From NCBI RefSeq assembly GCF_904849725.1, contig NC_058522.1, positions 433,533,529 to 433,597,528 on the forward strand: 64,000 nucleotides of DNA, written 5' to 3'. The notes beneath the pieces were generated by a model. The model was given only the letters and a program-made list of their open reading frames with translations, had not been told where the DNA came from and did no database searches. Both the position numbers and the translations under genes were made by a program. This DNA comes from Hordeum vulgare subsp. vulgare (taxonomy: Eukaryota; Streptophyta; Magnoliopsida; Poales; Poaceae). Shown piece by piece: positions 37,560-49,479 of this stretch (position 1 is its first letter; each line of letters starts with the position of its first letter).

Positions 37560-40500
37560 ATGGCCAACGTCAACCTCAATTTCAACGTGTTCCTAGAGAA
37601 AAACAAGCTGAAAGATGATGGTAGCAACTATGCGGACTGGGTTCGCAACTTGAAGCTCATCCTTGAAGCAGCTAAAAAGGCTTATGTCCTTGATGCATCG
37701 CTAGGTGACCCTCCCGCTCCCGCAGCAGTCGAGGACATTCTGAACGTCTGGCAAACGCGGAGTGATGACTACTCTCTGGTTAGGTGTGGAATGTTATACA
37801 ATTTAGAAACGGGGCTCCAAAGGCGTTTTGAGCAACACGGAGCATATGAGATGTTCCAGGAGCTGAAGCTAGTTTTTCAAGCTCATGCCCGTGTCGAGAG
37901 ATATGAAGTCTCCGACAAGTTCTTTAGCTGTAAGATGGAGGAGAACAGTTCTGTCAGTGAGCACATACTCAAAATGTCTGGGTTACACGGTCGTCTGACT
38001 TCACTTGGAGTCGAACTTTCGGATGATGCTATAATCGACAGAATCCTCCAGTCTCTCCCACCAAGCTACAAAGGCTTTGTGCTTAACTACAACATGCAAG
38101 GGATGGAAAATAACATTCCCGAGTTGTACTCGATGCTCAAGTCTGCAGAAGTAGAAATCAAGAAAGAGCATCAAGTGTTGATGGTCAACAAGACCACTAG
38201 TTTCAAGAAAGGCAAGGGTAAGAAGAACTTCAAGAAAGACGGCAAAGATGTTGCCGCGCCCAGTAAGCCATATGCCGGGAAGAAGAAAAAGAATGGACCC
38301 AAGCCTGAGACTGAGTGCTTCTATTGCAAGGGAAAAGGTCACTGGAAGCGGAACTGCCCCAAATACTTAGCGGACAAGAAGGCCGGCAACGTTAAAGGTA
38401 TATGTGATATACATGTTATTGATGTGTACCTTGCCAGCGCTCGTAGTAGCTCATGGGTATTTGATACCGGTGTTGTTGCTCACATTTGCAACTCAAAGCA
38501 GGAACTGCGGAATAAGCGGAGACTGGCCAAGGACGAGGTGACGATGCGCGTGGGGAATGGTTCCAAAGTCGATGTGATCGCCGTCGGCATGCTACCTCTA
38601 CATCTACCGTCAGGATTAGTTTAAACCTTAATAATTGTTATTTAGTACCAGCTTTGAGCATGAATATTGTATCAGGGTCTTGCTTAATGCGAGACGGATA
38701 CTCATTTAAGTCAGAGAATAATGGTTGTTCTATTTATATGAGTAATATGTTTTATGGTCATGCTCTGCTGGTGAATGGTTTATTCTTGATGAATCTCGAT
38801 CGTGATATTACGCATATTCATAGTGTGAGTACCAAAAGATGTAAAGTTGATAATGATAGTCCCACATACTTGTGGCACTGTCGCCTTGGTCATATCGGCG
38901 TTAAGCGCATGAAGAAGTTCCATACTGATGGACTATTAGAGTCTCTTGACTTTGAATCATTTGACACATGCGAACCGTGCCTCATGCGCAAGATGACTAA
39001 GACTCCATTCTCAGGAATAATGGAGAGAGCAACCGACTTATTGGAAATAATACATACTGATGTGTGTGGTCCAATGAACGTTGAAGCTCGCGGTGGCTAT
39101 CGTTATGTTCTCACTCTCACCCATGATTTGAGTAGGTATGGATATATCTACTTAATGAAGCACAAATCTGAGACGTTTGAAAAGTTCAAGGAATTTCAGA
39201 GTGAGGTTGAGAATCAACGTGACAGAAAAATTAAATGTCTGCGATCTGATCGTGGAGGAGAATATTTGAGTCATGAGTTTGGCACACACCTAAGGAAGTG
39301 TGGAATCGTTTCACAACTGATGCCGCCTGGCACACCACAACGCAACAGAGTGTCTGAACGTCGTAATCGCACTTTATTAGATATGGTACGATCTATGATG
39401 TCTCTTACCGACCTACCGCTATCATTTTGGGGATACGCATTAGAAACTGCAGCATTCACTTTAAATAGGGCACCGTCTAAATCCGTTGAGACGACACCGT
39501 ATGAACTATGGTTTGGCAAGAAACCTAAGTTGTCGTTTCTTAAAGTTTGGGGCTGCGATGCTTATGTGAAGAAACTTCAACGAGAAAAGCTCGAACCCAA
39601 AGCGGAGAAATGCGTATTCATAGGATACCCTAAGGAAACTATTGGGTATACCTTCTATCTTAGATCCGAAGGTAAGACCTTTGTTGCCAAGAACGGATCC
39701 TTTCTAGAGAAAGAGTTTCTCTCGAAAGAAGTAAGTGGGAGGAAGGTAGAACTTGATGAGGTAATTACACCCCCTCTCGAACAGGATAGTAGCGCAGCGC
39801 GGGAAGTTGTTCATGTGGCGCCTACACCAACTGAAGAGGAAGTTAATGATGATGATCATGAAGCTTCGGATCAAGTTACTACTGAACCACGAAGGTCCAC
39901 AAGGGCACGCTCCGCACCAGAGTGGTACGGCAACCCTGTGATGGAAATCATGTTGTTAGACAATGGTGAACCTTCGAACTATGAAGAAGCAATGGCGGGC
40001 CCGGATTCCAACAAATGGCTTGAGGCTATGAAATCTGAGATAGGATCCATGTATGAGAACAAAGTATGGACTTTGGTGGACTTGCCCGATGACCGGCGAG
40101 CCATAGAAAATAAATGGATCTTCAAGAAGAAGAATGATGCAAACGGTAATGTAACCGTTTACAAAGCTCGACTTGTCGCAAAGGGTTTTGGACAAATTCA
40201 AGGAGTTGACTACGAAGAGACTTTCTCTCCCGTAGCGAAGCTGAAATCAATCCGAATCATGTTAGCAATTGCCGCCTTTTATGATTATGAAATTTGGCAA
40301 ATGGACGTCAAAACAGCGTTCCTTAACGGGAACCTTAAGAAAGAGTTGTATATGATGCAACCAGAAGGTTTTGTCGACCCTAAGGGTGCTAACAAAGTGT
40401 GCAAGCTCCAGCGCTCCATCTATGGGCTGGTGCAAGCATCTCGGAGTTGGAACATTCGCTTTAATGAGGTGATTAAAGCGTTTGGGTTCATACAGGTTTA

Positions 40501-41542
40501 CGGAGAAGCCTGTCTGTACAAGAAAGTGAGCGGGAGCTTGATAGCTTTCCTCATACTGTATGTGGATGACATATTATTGATGGGGAATAATATAGAGATG
40601 TTGGAGAGCATAAAGGCCTATTTGAACAAAAGTTTTTCAATGAAGGACCTTGGAGAAGCTGCATACATATTAGGCATCAAGATCTATAGAGATAGATCAA
40701 GACGTCTCATAGGTCTTTCGCAAAGTACATACCTTGACAAGATATTGAAGAAGTTCAATATGGAAAACTCAAAGAAAGGGTTTTTGCCAGTTTTGCAAGG
40801 TATGAGATTGAGTAAGACTCAGTCGCCGACCACGGCAGCAGATAGAGAGAAGATGAGTTCTGTCCCCTACGCTTCAGCCGTGGGCTCTCTAATGTATTCC
40901 ATGCTGTGTACCAGACCTGATATAAACCTTGCCATAAGTTTGGTAGGGAGGTACCAAAGTGATCCTGGTATGGAACACTGGACAGCGGTCAAGAATATCC
41001 TTAATTACCTGAAAAGGACTAAGGAAATGTTTCTCGTTTATGGAGGTAACGAAGAGCTCGTCGTAAAGGGTTATGTCGACGCTAGATTCAACACAGATCC
41101 GGATGACTCTAAGTCACAGACCGGATACGTATATGTGTTGAATGGTGGGGCAGTGAGCTGGTGCAGCAGCAAGCAAGAAGTCGTGGCAGCATCTACATGT
41201 GAAGCGGAGTACATAGCTTCTTCAGAAGCAGCTCATGAAGGAATTTGGATGAAGGAGCTCATCACCGACCTTGGAGTGGTTCCAAGCGCGTCGGGTCTAG
41301 TGACACTCTTCTGTGATAACACTAGGGCCATTGCCATAGCCAAAGAGCCCAGGTTTCACCGGAAGACGAAGCACATCAAACGCCGCTACAACTCCATCCA
41401 GGACCATGTCCAGAATAGAGTGATAGATATTTGTAAAGTACACACAGATCTGAATATTGCAGACCCATTGACTAAACCTCTTCCACGAGCAAAACATGAT
41501 CAACACCATAATGCTATGGGTGTTCGATACATCACAATGTAA
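37560..41542 (+). pseudogene. BARE/WIS gag-pol polyprotein, one frameshift
   Basis: The polyprotein begins MANVNLNFNVFLEKNKLKDD. Gag is followed by an intact zinc knuckle (CFYCKGKGHWKRNC, near residue 260), protease (WVFDTG), integrase (HCRLGH with CEPC, HTDVCGPM, SDRGGEY and the downstream SERRNRTL carrying the third acidic residue), reverse transcriptase with YVDD, and RNase H through to VRYITM. The frame stops at 38624 and resumes one frame over, with the first Met at 38654. The junction after PSGLV (near 38620) fits loss of one base. Otherwise the 3.98-kb frame is open, so this is nearly intact. All catalytic motifs I checked are present. Confidence 0.94.
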
Positions 41543-41560
41543 CTAGATTATTGACTCTAG

Positions 41561-41574
41561 TGCAAGTGGGAGAC
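41561..41574 (+). other. BARE/WIS polypurine tract region
   Basis: TGCAAGTGGGAGAC lies directly before the 3' LTR, as in other members of the family. It primes plus-strand synthesis. Confidence 0.8.
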
Positions 41575-43350
41575 TGTTGGAAATATGCCCTAGAGGCAAT
41601 AATAAAATGGTTATTATCATATTTCCTTGTTCATGATAATCGTCTATTGTTCATGCTATAATTGTATTAACAGGAAACAGTAATACATGTGTGAATAAAT
41701 AGATCACAATGTGTCCCTAGCAAGCCTCTAGTTGGCTAGCTCGTTAGTCAATAGATGATCATGGTTTCCTGATCATGGGCATTAGATGTCATTGATAACA
41801 GGATCACATCATTGGGAGAATGATGTGATGGACAAGACCCAATCCTAAGCATAGCACTAGATCGTATTGTTCGTATGCTAAAGCTTTTCTAATGTCAAGT
41901 ATCTTTTCCTTCGACCGTGAGATTGTGCAACTCCCGGATACCGTAGGAGTGCTCTAGGTGTATCAAACATCACAACGTAACTGGGTGACTATAAAGGTGC
42001 ACTACGGGTACCTCCGAAAGTGTCTGTTGGGTTGGTACGAATCGAGGTCGGGATTTGTCACTCCGTGTGAGGGAGAGGTATCTCTGGGCCCACTTGGTAG
42101 AACATCATCATGAGCTCAATGTGACTACGAAGTTAGTCACACGATGATGTGCTACGGAACGAGTAAAGAGACTTACCGGTAACGAGATTAAACAAGGTAT
42201 AGGTATACCGACGATCGAATCTCGGGCAAGTTCTATACCGACACACAAAGGGAATCGTATACGAGATTAATTGAATCCTTGACATCGTGGTTCATCCGAT
42301 GAGATCATCGTGGAGCAAGTGGGAGCCACCATGGGTATCCAGACCCCGCTGATGGTTATTGGCCGGAGAGGCGTCTCGGTCATGTCTGCGTGTCTCCCGA
42401 ACCCGTAGGGTCTACACACTTAAGGTTCGATGATGCTAGGGTTATAGGGAATTGTTATACGAGGTTACCGAAAGTTGTTCGGAGTCCCGGATGAGATCCC
42501 AGACGTCACGAGGAGCTCTAGAATGGTCCGGAGGTAAAGATTGATATATAGGACGGATGGTTTCGGATAACGGAAGTGTTTCGGGCATCACCGGTAACGT
42601 ACCGGGACCACCGGGACCACCGGAGGTGGCCCCGGGGGTCCACCGAAGGGGGGCAACGACCCCGGGAGGTAAGGTGGGCCAAGTGGGGAAGGGAACCAGC
42701 CCTAGGTGGGCTGGTGCGCCTCCCCACTCAGCCCAATGCGTGGGGGAGAGAAAAGGGGGGGCAAACCCTAAGCTAGGTGGGCCTAAGGCCCACCAGGTGG
42801 TGCGCCACCCCTCCCCACCCTAGCCGCCGCCCCCCTTTGCCATCTAGTGGCCGTCGGCCCCTAGGGAGGGAACCCTAGGGGTGGCGGAGCCCCTCCCCCT
42901 CCTCCTATAAATAGAGAGGGGTTTTGGCCTTTGGGAGACAGACTTCTCGCTCTCCCTCGGCGCAGCCCTGCCCTTCTTTCTCCTCCTCTCTGCCGGTGCT
43001 TGGCGAAGCCCTGCCTGGAGACCTCGTCTCTCCATCGACACCACGCCGTCGTGCTGCTGGAGTTCTTCCCCAACCTCTCCCTCCTCCTTGCTGGATCAAG
43101 GTGCGGGAGACGTCAGCGGGCTGCACGTGTGTTGAACGCGGAGGTGCCGTAGTTCGGCACTAGATCGGAATCACACCGCTATCCGAATTGCTGCGAGTAC
43201 GACTCCATCAACCGAGTTCTAGTAACGCTTCCGCTTAGAGATCTTCAAAGGTATGAAGATGCTCTTACCCCCTCTCTCGTTGCTGGTCTCTCCATAGGAA
43301 GATCTGAATATGCGTAGGAAAAATTTGAATTTATGCTACGTTACCCAACA
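41575..43350 (+). repeat. 3' LTR of BARE/WIS
   Basis: TGTTGGAAATATGCCC to ACGTTACCCAACA, 1776 bp and uninterrupted. A TATA box (TATAAATA, 42906-42913) marks the U3 promoter. Confidence 0.94.
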
Positions 43351-43355
43351 ACTCA

Positions 43356-44520
43356 AACACCCAAGAGTAACAAAATCCACACAAGAAATATGGGGGAATC
43401 AAGTTTCCTTTGGTGGAAGTGTAGATCCAGATCTCCTCCTTCAATCCCTAGCAAATCAATAAGTTTGGGTGGCTAGGGAGAGATCGGGCAAGAAAGCTTG
43501 GAGGGCATCAATGGTGGAGAGAGAGAGGTAAGAGGTGAGTGGTAGGTGGAAGAAGAACCACTATATATAGTGCCCTCACATTTCCAACCGTTATAACCCT
43601 TTTTCCAAGGGATAGTACAACCGGTCGTCACGGCGGTAGTACCGGTCATCAGAGAGCACCGGAACAACCGTCCTACCACCGCCCAACAACCGCTTAAAAA
43701 GAGAGAGGAATCACCCTCAAGCGTTGTTATTGCGGTGGTTGCCACCGTGCAACCGCTAGGGGGGATACGAGGATGCAGCTAAGTCATGGGCGGTACAAAC
43801 ACCCTTGACGCCGGTAGTACCGATCAATAAATCATGACCGGAACTACCGTCCTGCAAATGCCCAAGTACAACACCACAACAGAACTGAGTCCTATGGTGG
43901 GGCGGTACTGGGCTGGTGCAACTGCCTGGGCGGTATAACCGCCCAAGGCACCGGTAGTACCGGTCAATTAGTCATGACAAGAACTACCAGCCCGCAACCG
44001 CCCAAGTACATCAGCACAACAGAGCCAAGTCCGTTGGCGGGGCAGTATTGGGACGGTACAACCGGGTTAGCCAGACATTGGCGGTACAAGCGCCCGGAGG
44101 CAGCGGTTGGCAGCACCACCCGAAGAGAAACAACTCCAGGGTTTTACCCCTGGAGTGGCAGTTACACCAGATATACCCATCCCATCGGTACAACCGCCGG
44201 AACCAGCCGTGCAACCTCTAGGAGAGAAAAAGACCGAATGGAGAGGAAGTGATGACCTCTCTCAAAGATCGGAGGGAATCTTGGGTGGGAGATAAAGGAT
44301 GTGTACGTGCATTGATTCACCCACTACCTTCCAATGAGAATTCCTTCTTAATAGTACAGGTTCCCTATGACCAAAGAAATAAACACGTAGAGAACACCGT
44401 CTTCGTTCTTTTGCTTCGGGAGGGTAAGCCCACTCATATTGTGTCCAAAGTAAGGTACCTGAAGAACATGGCACACAATTAGATCACACAATGAGTTGTC
44501 ATCATCACCAAAACACTAAG
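43356..44520. other. Unidentified repeat, right part, rich in CGGTAGTACCGG-like motifs
   Basis: This continues the sequence interrupted at 26128. From 43610 to 44220 short motifs such as GGTAGTACCGGTC, GCGGTACAACCG and their reverse complements recur many times, as in subterminal or LTR regions of some Triticeae transposons. The family is not recognised and no coding region is supported. Confidence 0.5.
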
Positions 44521-45523
44521 GTAGAAAAATGCCCTAACACCAGGCCAATGCAGCGGCGCGACAACAGACTCGGCGTCATCCGTGGCCTTCTTCTTGGCCG
44601 TGGCGTCATCGATCATGGTGTAGATGCAGAGGAAATAGTAGAAACAAAGGAGGACAGAGACGGGGACGGATTAGGAGAAATCGCGCCGAGACGCTCCCCA
44701 AAACCTTATTACCGTTCTCCTGGGAAAGATCTCGAACGTCAGGGTTCCGAAGGCACCTTCTCTTGCGACCAACCGTGCATGTAGTCATCAGGATGGTATT
44801 GCCGGAAGCAGCACATAGAGAGGAACACTAGATGACAGTTAAGGTTATGCAGGAGGAAGTGAGTGATGTTAGGGTTCACTCCACACGTCAACGCCCACGA
44901 CCAAGTCCGCGAACAACCCACAACCCAATGTCTCGGAAAGTGGCACTTCTGTTTAGCAACTCATTAATTAATCCATAATTAATTAATCATTCCTCACCAG
45001 TAAAAATAAGGCTCGACTTGGCTCATTCCCGCAACTCGCGGCGCAGCGCGTCATGATGTGGCGATGCGGGCGGCGGAGGAGGAGGAGCATGCATGTACAA
45101 CTCCTTCCAAGCTCCCAACAGCATGTGGTAGAGCAGCCCTTAGAGCATCTCCAACACACGCGCCAAATAAAGAACGTCGTGAAAACGAGGGCTTTTAACG
45201 CGCACGCTCGAGCAGGCGCGGGAAAAAGTAGCACGCACGGGAAAAAAGCGGGGGCGCGTGTCGATGCGCGCGCTCTATAAATCCAGCGCCCCTCCATGCG
45301 CCCTCGCCACCGCTCTTCCTTGCTACGCGCGCTCTCTGTCGCTCTTCCTCGCCATGCTTCTTATATCTTGCCTCATCGCTGCTGCACCACCATGCCGCCG
45401 CACCGTTGGGGAAGTTCGGGCTACCGCGACGTCCATAGAGCAACTGATACAATCTTGATTGCTCGTAAACATTCCAACGATCACCTCCAGGCACTTCTCT
45501 TCTTGCATTTATTTCTCTTCTTT
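44521..45523. other. Transposon-like GC-rich stretch, no gene accepted
   Basis: Around 45143-45170 the motif GAGCATCTCCAACACACGCG, followed by CG-rich sequence and a TATA-like CTATAAAT at 45272-45279, looks like the end of a DNA transposon seen in grass genomes. This is a pattern judgement only. The open frames here overlap on several strands and are not accepted. Confidence 0.35.
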
Positions 45524-47690
45524 CTATTGGGACAACATGGGCAACACTTGTCCCTCCTTCTTGTTGCACATTACTACAAGTAGAACTATTTCCTTCAACA
45601 TGTGTAGCAGTAGCAGCGATTGCTCCCCTCTCACTCTTGCTTTTCCTACCGCTCTCATTCTTCCTCTTCGCGTCCCCGTCCCTCTCACGCTTGCTTTTGT
45701 TCCTTGTGTTACATTTTCCACATTTACACTTGAAGCATAATCTGAACCACCTGCATTATTTGCAAGAGAAGAAGAGTTGGCTCTACCTCTCCCTCTCCCC
45801 CTTCCTCTCCCCCTTCCTCTGCCTCTTGCTATGTCCATACCAGCTCCAGTTGGTGTGTTGCCCTTAGAGAAGGTAATTCACTTATATGATCCTGAAGAAA
45901 TGCCCTTGCAGGCAGTGAACCTTTATTTCTCCTTGTTGGATTTGACAACTCTTCCACCTGCACTGCAAGTATCAATCCTTTCTGCTTATCTGACATAAGA
46001 GTAAAGGCTTCCATGTGGTCGTGGATGTTCATGTCATGCTTCAAAGTGTTCATGAACCATTTCCAACTATTTTTGCACTCTACATCTACCATGGCCATGG
46101 CAACTGGGAAGATGCAATCATTAGAATCAATACCTATTGCTGTCAACATAATACCACCATGCCTTGTCTTCAAGTGACAACCATCAAAGAAAAGTATTGG
46201 CATGGAGCTCTCGACAAAGCCCCTCTTATGTGCATCAAGATAAAAGTACATAGTTTGAAACAAACCATTTGCATCCAAATTAATAAATACACTGCTCCCA
46301 GGGTTTGATCTCCTAGTCTATTTCACATAATCCCAAAGCAAATTATGTTGCTTCTCCTCATCTCCTCTGAAAATAGCCATTGCTCTCTTCTTTGCCCTTT
46401 GCACCTTCATTCTGTCATGAGCCAAATCGTAGTCCATTTGCACCTTATTGCCAAATGACTTTGCATCAATGTTCTCATTATCTCTTATATCTTCTAAATA
46501 TTTTTTGGCAAGATAAGAAGCATTCATTGCCTTTGATAGCCCACCCTCTGCTACGTGTGTGCTCATTAACACATCTCTTCACAAGCAAGCTCTTGGACCT
46601 GCTGTCTTCTGTCACATACAAATACCAGGGGCAACCTTCAACAAAAACCACCTCAACCCTGGTTCTACAATTTCTAGTCTTTTGCAAAGGCATTCTATTC
46701 TTTATGCTATACTCAGATATTGCTTCTCTCAACTGCTCAACTGTTGAAAAAGTCATTCAATCTTGAACTCTAGGTTTGCCATATCATGTTCAATAAAAGA
46801 CTTGAACTTAAAATGAAGTTCTCATCATCTGAATCTGGAAGAAGCAACTCCTCATCAGAATCTTCCTTTTTTACTTTTCTTCTTCTTTTTCTTCCCCTTG
46901 TTCTCACCATCCTCAGTTTCTTGAACTACTTTTCTGCATTTGCTAGGTATCATTGCATCTATGATATCGTGATACACAAATGCATCAAAGATGTCATCAT
47001 CTCCATCTAATGGGTCCTTGTCACTATCAAAGAAATATGCATCTATATCCAACCTGTCAATGTCATCAGACTCTTCACTCTTCAGTTTCTTAAATTTCTG
47101 CAATCTCTGCAACCTTTCCTCTTATGTGTGTAACTTATCCTGATGTGGCTGCAACATGTCCCCTCCAAGCATGCTCTCAAGATTTCCTTTGTCACGTACA
47201 ATGGGCTGTAAAACGGTATAAAAAATGGTGACGAACAATAACAAGAAAACAACAGTAAAAACAGTATCATCGTAGAGTTTTCTTTACCTCTCAAACCTTT
47301 TCTTCTATGGCAACATCATCACATATGTTAACAGGAATTTCAAACATCTCATCGACATAAATTATTATGTTGTTGCAGTTTTTTAGTACTGTACTCATCA
47401 TCTTCTGAAGATCATCATCACACCACACATAAAAGTCCTTTAGTAATACTTTCTCCAGGAATGAGCAAATATATCTTGTACTTTTCACTATGAGGGTAAC
47501 CGACTCGCTCTAAAAAAATCAACAAGGCACAAAATAGACATGTCCTCTGCCTCGCAATAATCCAAAAAACCACTCTGTCCTCCAAATATGTCCTATTGCT
47601 TCCTGAACCACAGAAAAAAACATTGTGGTGCACTTCCACAGTGAAGAAACCATGATCAATTTCTGCATACCACAACAAACAAGAAAACAT
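45524..47690 (-). pseudogene. MuDR-type (MULE) transposase, heavily decayed
   Basis: Read on the minus strand in pieces. The N-terminal segment at 47690-47418 has FFTVEVHH, FFCGSGSNRTY and, one frame over, LIPGESITKGLL. An acidic segment lies at 47112-46855. The MuDR DNA-binding-like domain is at 46756-46478 (TVEQLREAISEYSIKN, then VEGCPWYLYV). The linker is at 46572-46318. The MULE transposase core is at 46278-45829 (FFDGCHLKTRHGG, AIGIDSNDCIFPVAMA, MSDKQKGLILAV). After that motif the family's later catalytic part and SWIM zinc finger are missing, and the frame runs into unrelated sequence and then an Arg-Gly repeat (45838-45770). There are several frameshifts. Terminal inverted repeats were not found. 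Confidence 0.82.
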
Positions 47691-48814
47691 AGATCACATA
47701 TTCAGTTGAAATGAAAAATACTCTTTGAACACTAGATAAATGCAAAGTGTAAAAAATTCAGATTCATTCTCAAATTTCATCTAGCCTTGCATTTGAATGT
47801 TAAGTGACACTTGGTACACGTACTGCGTAGAGCTAAAATTCAATGCTAGCTAACACATAAAACAAAAGGCAAGGGCAGCGGGATCGGCTGTTGTGGTGAC
47901 ATAATTAAGCTTCCTCTAGCTATACGCCACCGCCGCCGCGTCTCTCGAGCTCCATGACTCGAAGCCTCCTGCTGCATCTCAAGGTTCATCCACAGTTCAA
48001 TTTTGTGCATCTTCTATCCACGTGCGTATGGACGATGGAAAAAGATACATACCATATGAGGGTGCGGGGCGCTCCACTCATGCAGCCATGATGCCATCTA
48101 CGGCTAGACGACGTCAAGAGGACGACCACCGTGGTCGGTGCGTCGCCGTGACCTGCTTGTCACATAAGACAAACGAAACCAGGGAACGCTACGATCTAGC
48201 GACAAACAAGGCAACAGTCAAGCGAAACATAAGGAATGAGACCGCTTGATTGAAAAATGATTTAGAGGGATCTTATGAATTTTCTCTCTCTCCTGATTCT
48301 ATGTGAAGATAAAATTGGAGTTTGTATGTTATTGTGCAAGCTTGGTGCTGGTTCGGTGGTAAGTAATTCATTCCGTATTCGAACAACCCAGGTTCAAGTC
48401 TGTGTGCCATCCAAGTTTTTAAATATTTTTCACTCCAAACGCCCTTAATCTGGTCTTTAAGAAAAAAAACGTCCAATTTGCAAATAGGCCCCGCAAAAAA
48501 TAGTGAAGTCACAAGCGGTCAACGAAACGATGGCATGGCATCCATGTGTCCCGTTTTTGAACTCCGAGACTGGTTTCTTATTTGATCAAATCAACGAGTT
48601 TACGAACTAAATCTGATTCAGTTGCTGGTCTAAAGTGTGCAATCAATTTTAGTTGATAGACTAGTGACGCATTTCGCTTCATACCATTGCAGGATTACAA
48701 TCAACACGTTAAGACCAATAGCTGCCGGAGGGCCAGACCCAAGCCCTGTCATAGTTTTTCTCTCTAAGCGAGCATAGTATCACTCATGTTGGTCGATCAC
48801 TCAAGAGCTTTATT
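47691..48814. other. Unassigned sequence right of the MULE remnant
   Basis: This may contain the 5' end of the MuDR-type transposon, but no terminal inverted repeat was recognised. The stretch 47920-48240 is GC-rich with no supported gene. Confidence 0.35.
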
Positions 48815-48964
48815 AGGACGAGGGTAGTCAGTTTGTGCTCGCCGTTCGTAAATTTTCAATCTGAACTCCTTTTGGCTGGTCATAGTGGGGATTGAAAATT
48901 TACGAACGACGGGCACAAACTGACTACCCTCGTCCTATTACAAACTAACTACCCTCGTCCTATT
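48815..48964. repeat. Near-perfect 47-bp inverted repeat (foldback) with 25-bp tail duplication
   Basis: Arms at 48815-48861 (AGGACGAGGGTAGTCAGTTT...) and 48890-48936 pair over 47 bases with two mismatches, around a 28-base loop. ATT lies on both sides (48812-48814 and 48937-48939). The last 25 bases of the right arm plus ATT are then repeated with one change at 48940-48964 (ACAAACTAACTACCCTCGTC). The structure fits a small foldback element. Confidence 0.85.
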
Positions 48965-48993
48965 GCTATTTCCGAGTACATGATACTACCTTA

Positions 48994-49476
48994 GGTCCTG
49001 TTTCTTTAAAAAGTCCTAGGACTTTTTTTAGTCCCAACTAAAAAGTCTCTAGTCCCTACCCGTTTCTTTCCAAGGACTAAACATGGACTAGAGGTCATTA
49101 AATGACATGCAAAAAGACCATGTTACCCCTAGTAATATACTACTCCCTCCGTTCCTAAATATAAGACCTTGTAGAGATTGCACTATGATACGGATGTACA
49201 TAGACTTATTTTAGAGTATAGATTCACTCATTTTGCTCCGTATGTAGTCTTCTAGTGAAATATCTAAAAGGTCTTATATTTTGGAACGGAGGGAGTAGAA
49301 ATTATTAAATGACATGCTAAAAATAGGGGCACTGTTGGAAAAAGTACCAAAAAAGTTCTAAAAAGGCCCTCTTATAGGGACTTCTTCCTTTAGTCCCAAA
49401 TACCCCCTTTTAGTTCCTATAAGTCCCTCCTGTTTCTTTCACATGGGATAAAAAGTCTTTGGAAAGAAACACCTCC
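48994..49476. mobile_element. Tourist-like (PIF/Harbinger) MITE carrying a Stowaway
   Basis: Ends GGTCCTGTTTCTTTAAAAAG and, reversed, GGAGGTGTTTCTTTCCAAAG form an inverted repeat. TTA on both sides (48991-48993 and 49477-49479) is the Tourist target duplication. Subtracting the inserted Stowaway and its TA leaves about 328 bp. Confidence 0.82.
49143..49295. mobile_element. Stowaway MITE (Tc1/Mariner type), complete
   Basis: Terminal inverted repeats CTCCCTCCGTTCC at both ends, extended by ATATAAGACCTT. The TA target duplication is at 49141-49142 and 49296-49297. The element is 153 bp and is inserted inside the Tourist-like MITE. Confidence 0.96.
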
Positions 49477-49479
49477 TTA

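Larger units (their letters stand above)
26129..43350 (+). mobile_element. BARE/WIS-type Ty1-copia retrotransposon, split by a nested element
   Basis: The element has a 5' LTR (26129-27593 plus 36006-36306), primer site, leader, gag-pol, polypurine tract and 3' LTR (41575-43350). Flanking pentamers are GCTCA (26124-26128) and ACTCA (43351-43355), a target duplication with one mismatch. Without the 8.4-kb insertion at 27594-36005 it would be about 8.8 kb, the normal size of the family. By hand I count roughly 30 substitutions in about 1.1 kb of aligned LTR (near 2.7%). Many are C-to-T or G-to-A changes, as expected from methylated DNA. Confidence 0.93.

Noticed and set aside
45637..45998. Leu/Pro-rich open frames on the plus strand
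   Set aside because: They are the complement of the Arg-Gly repeat and transposase core of the MuDR-type remnant.
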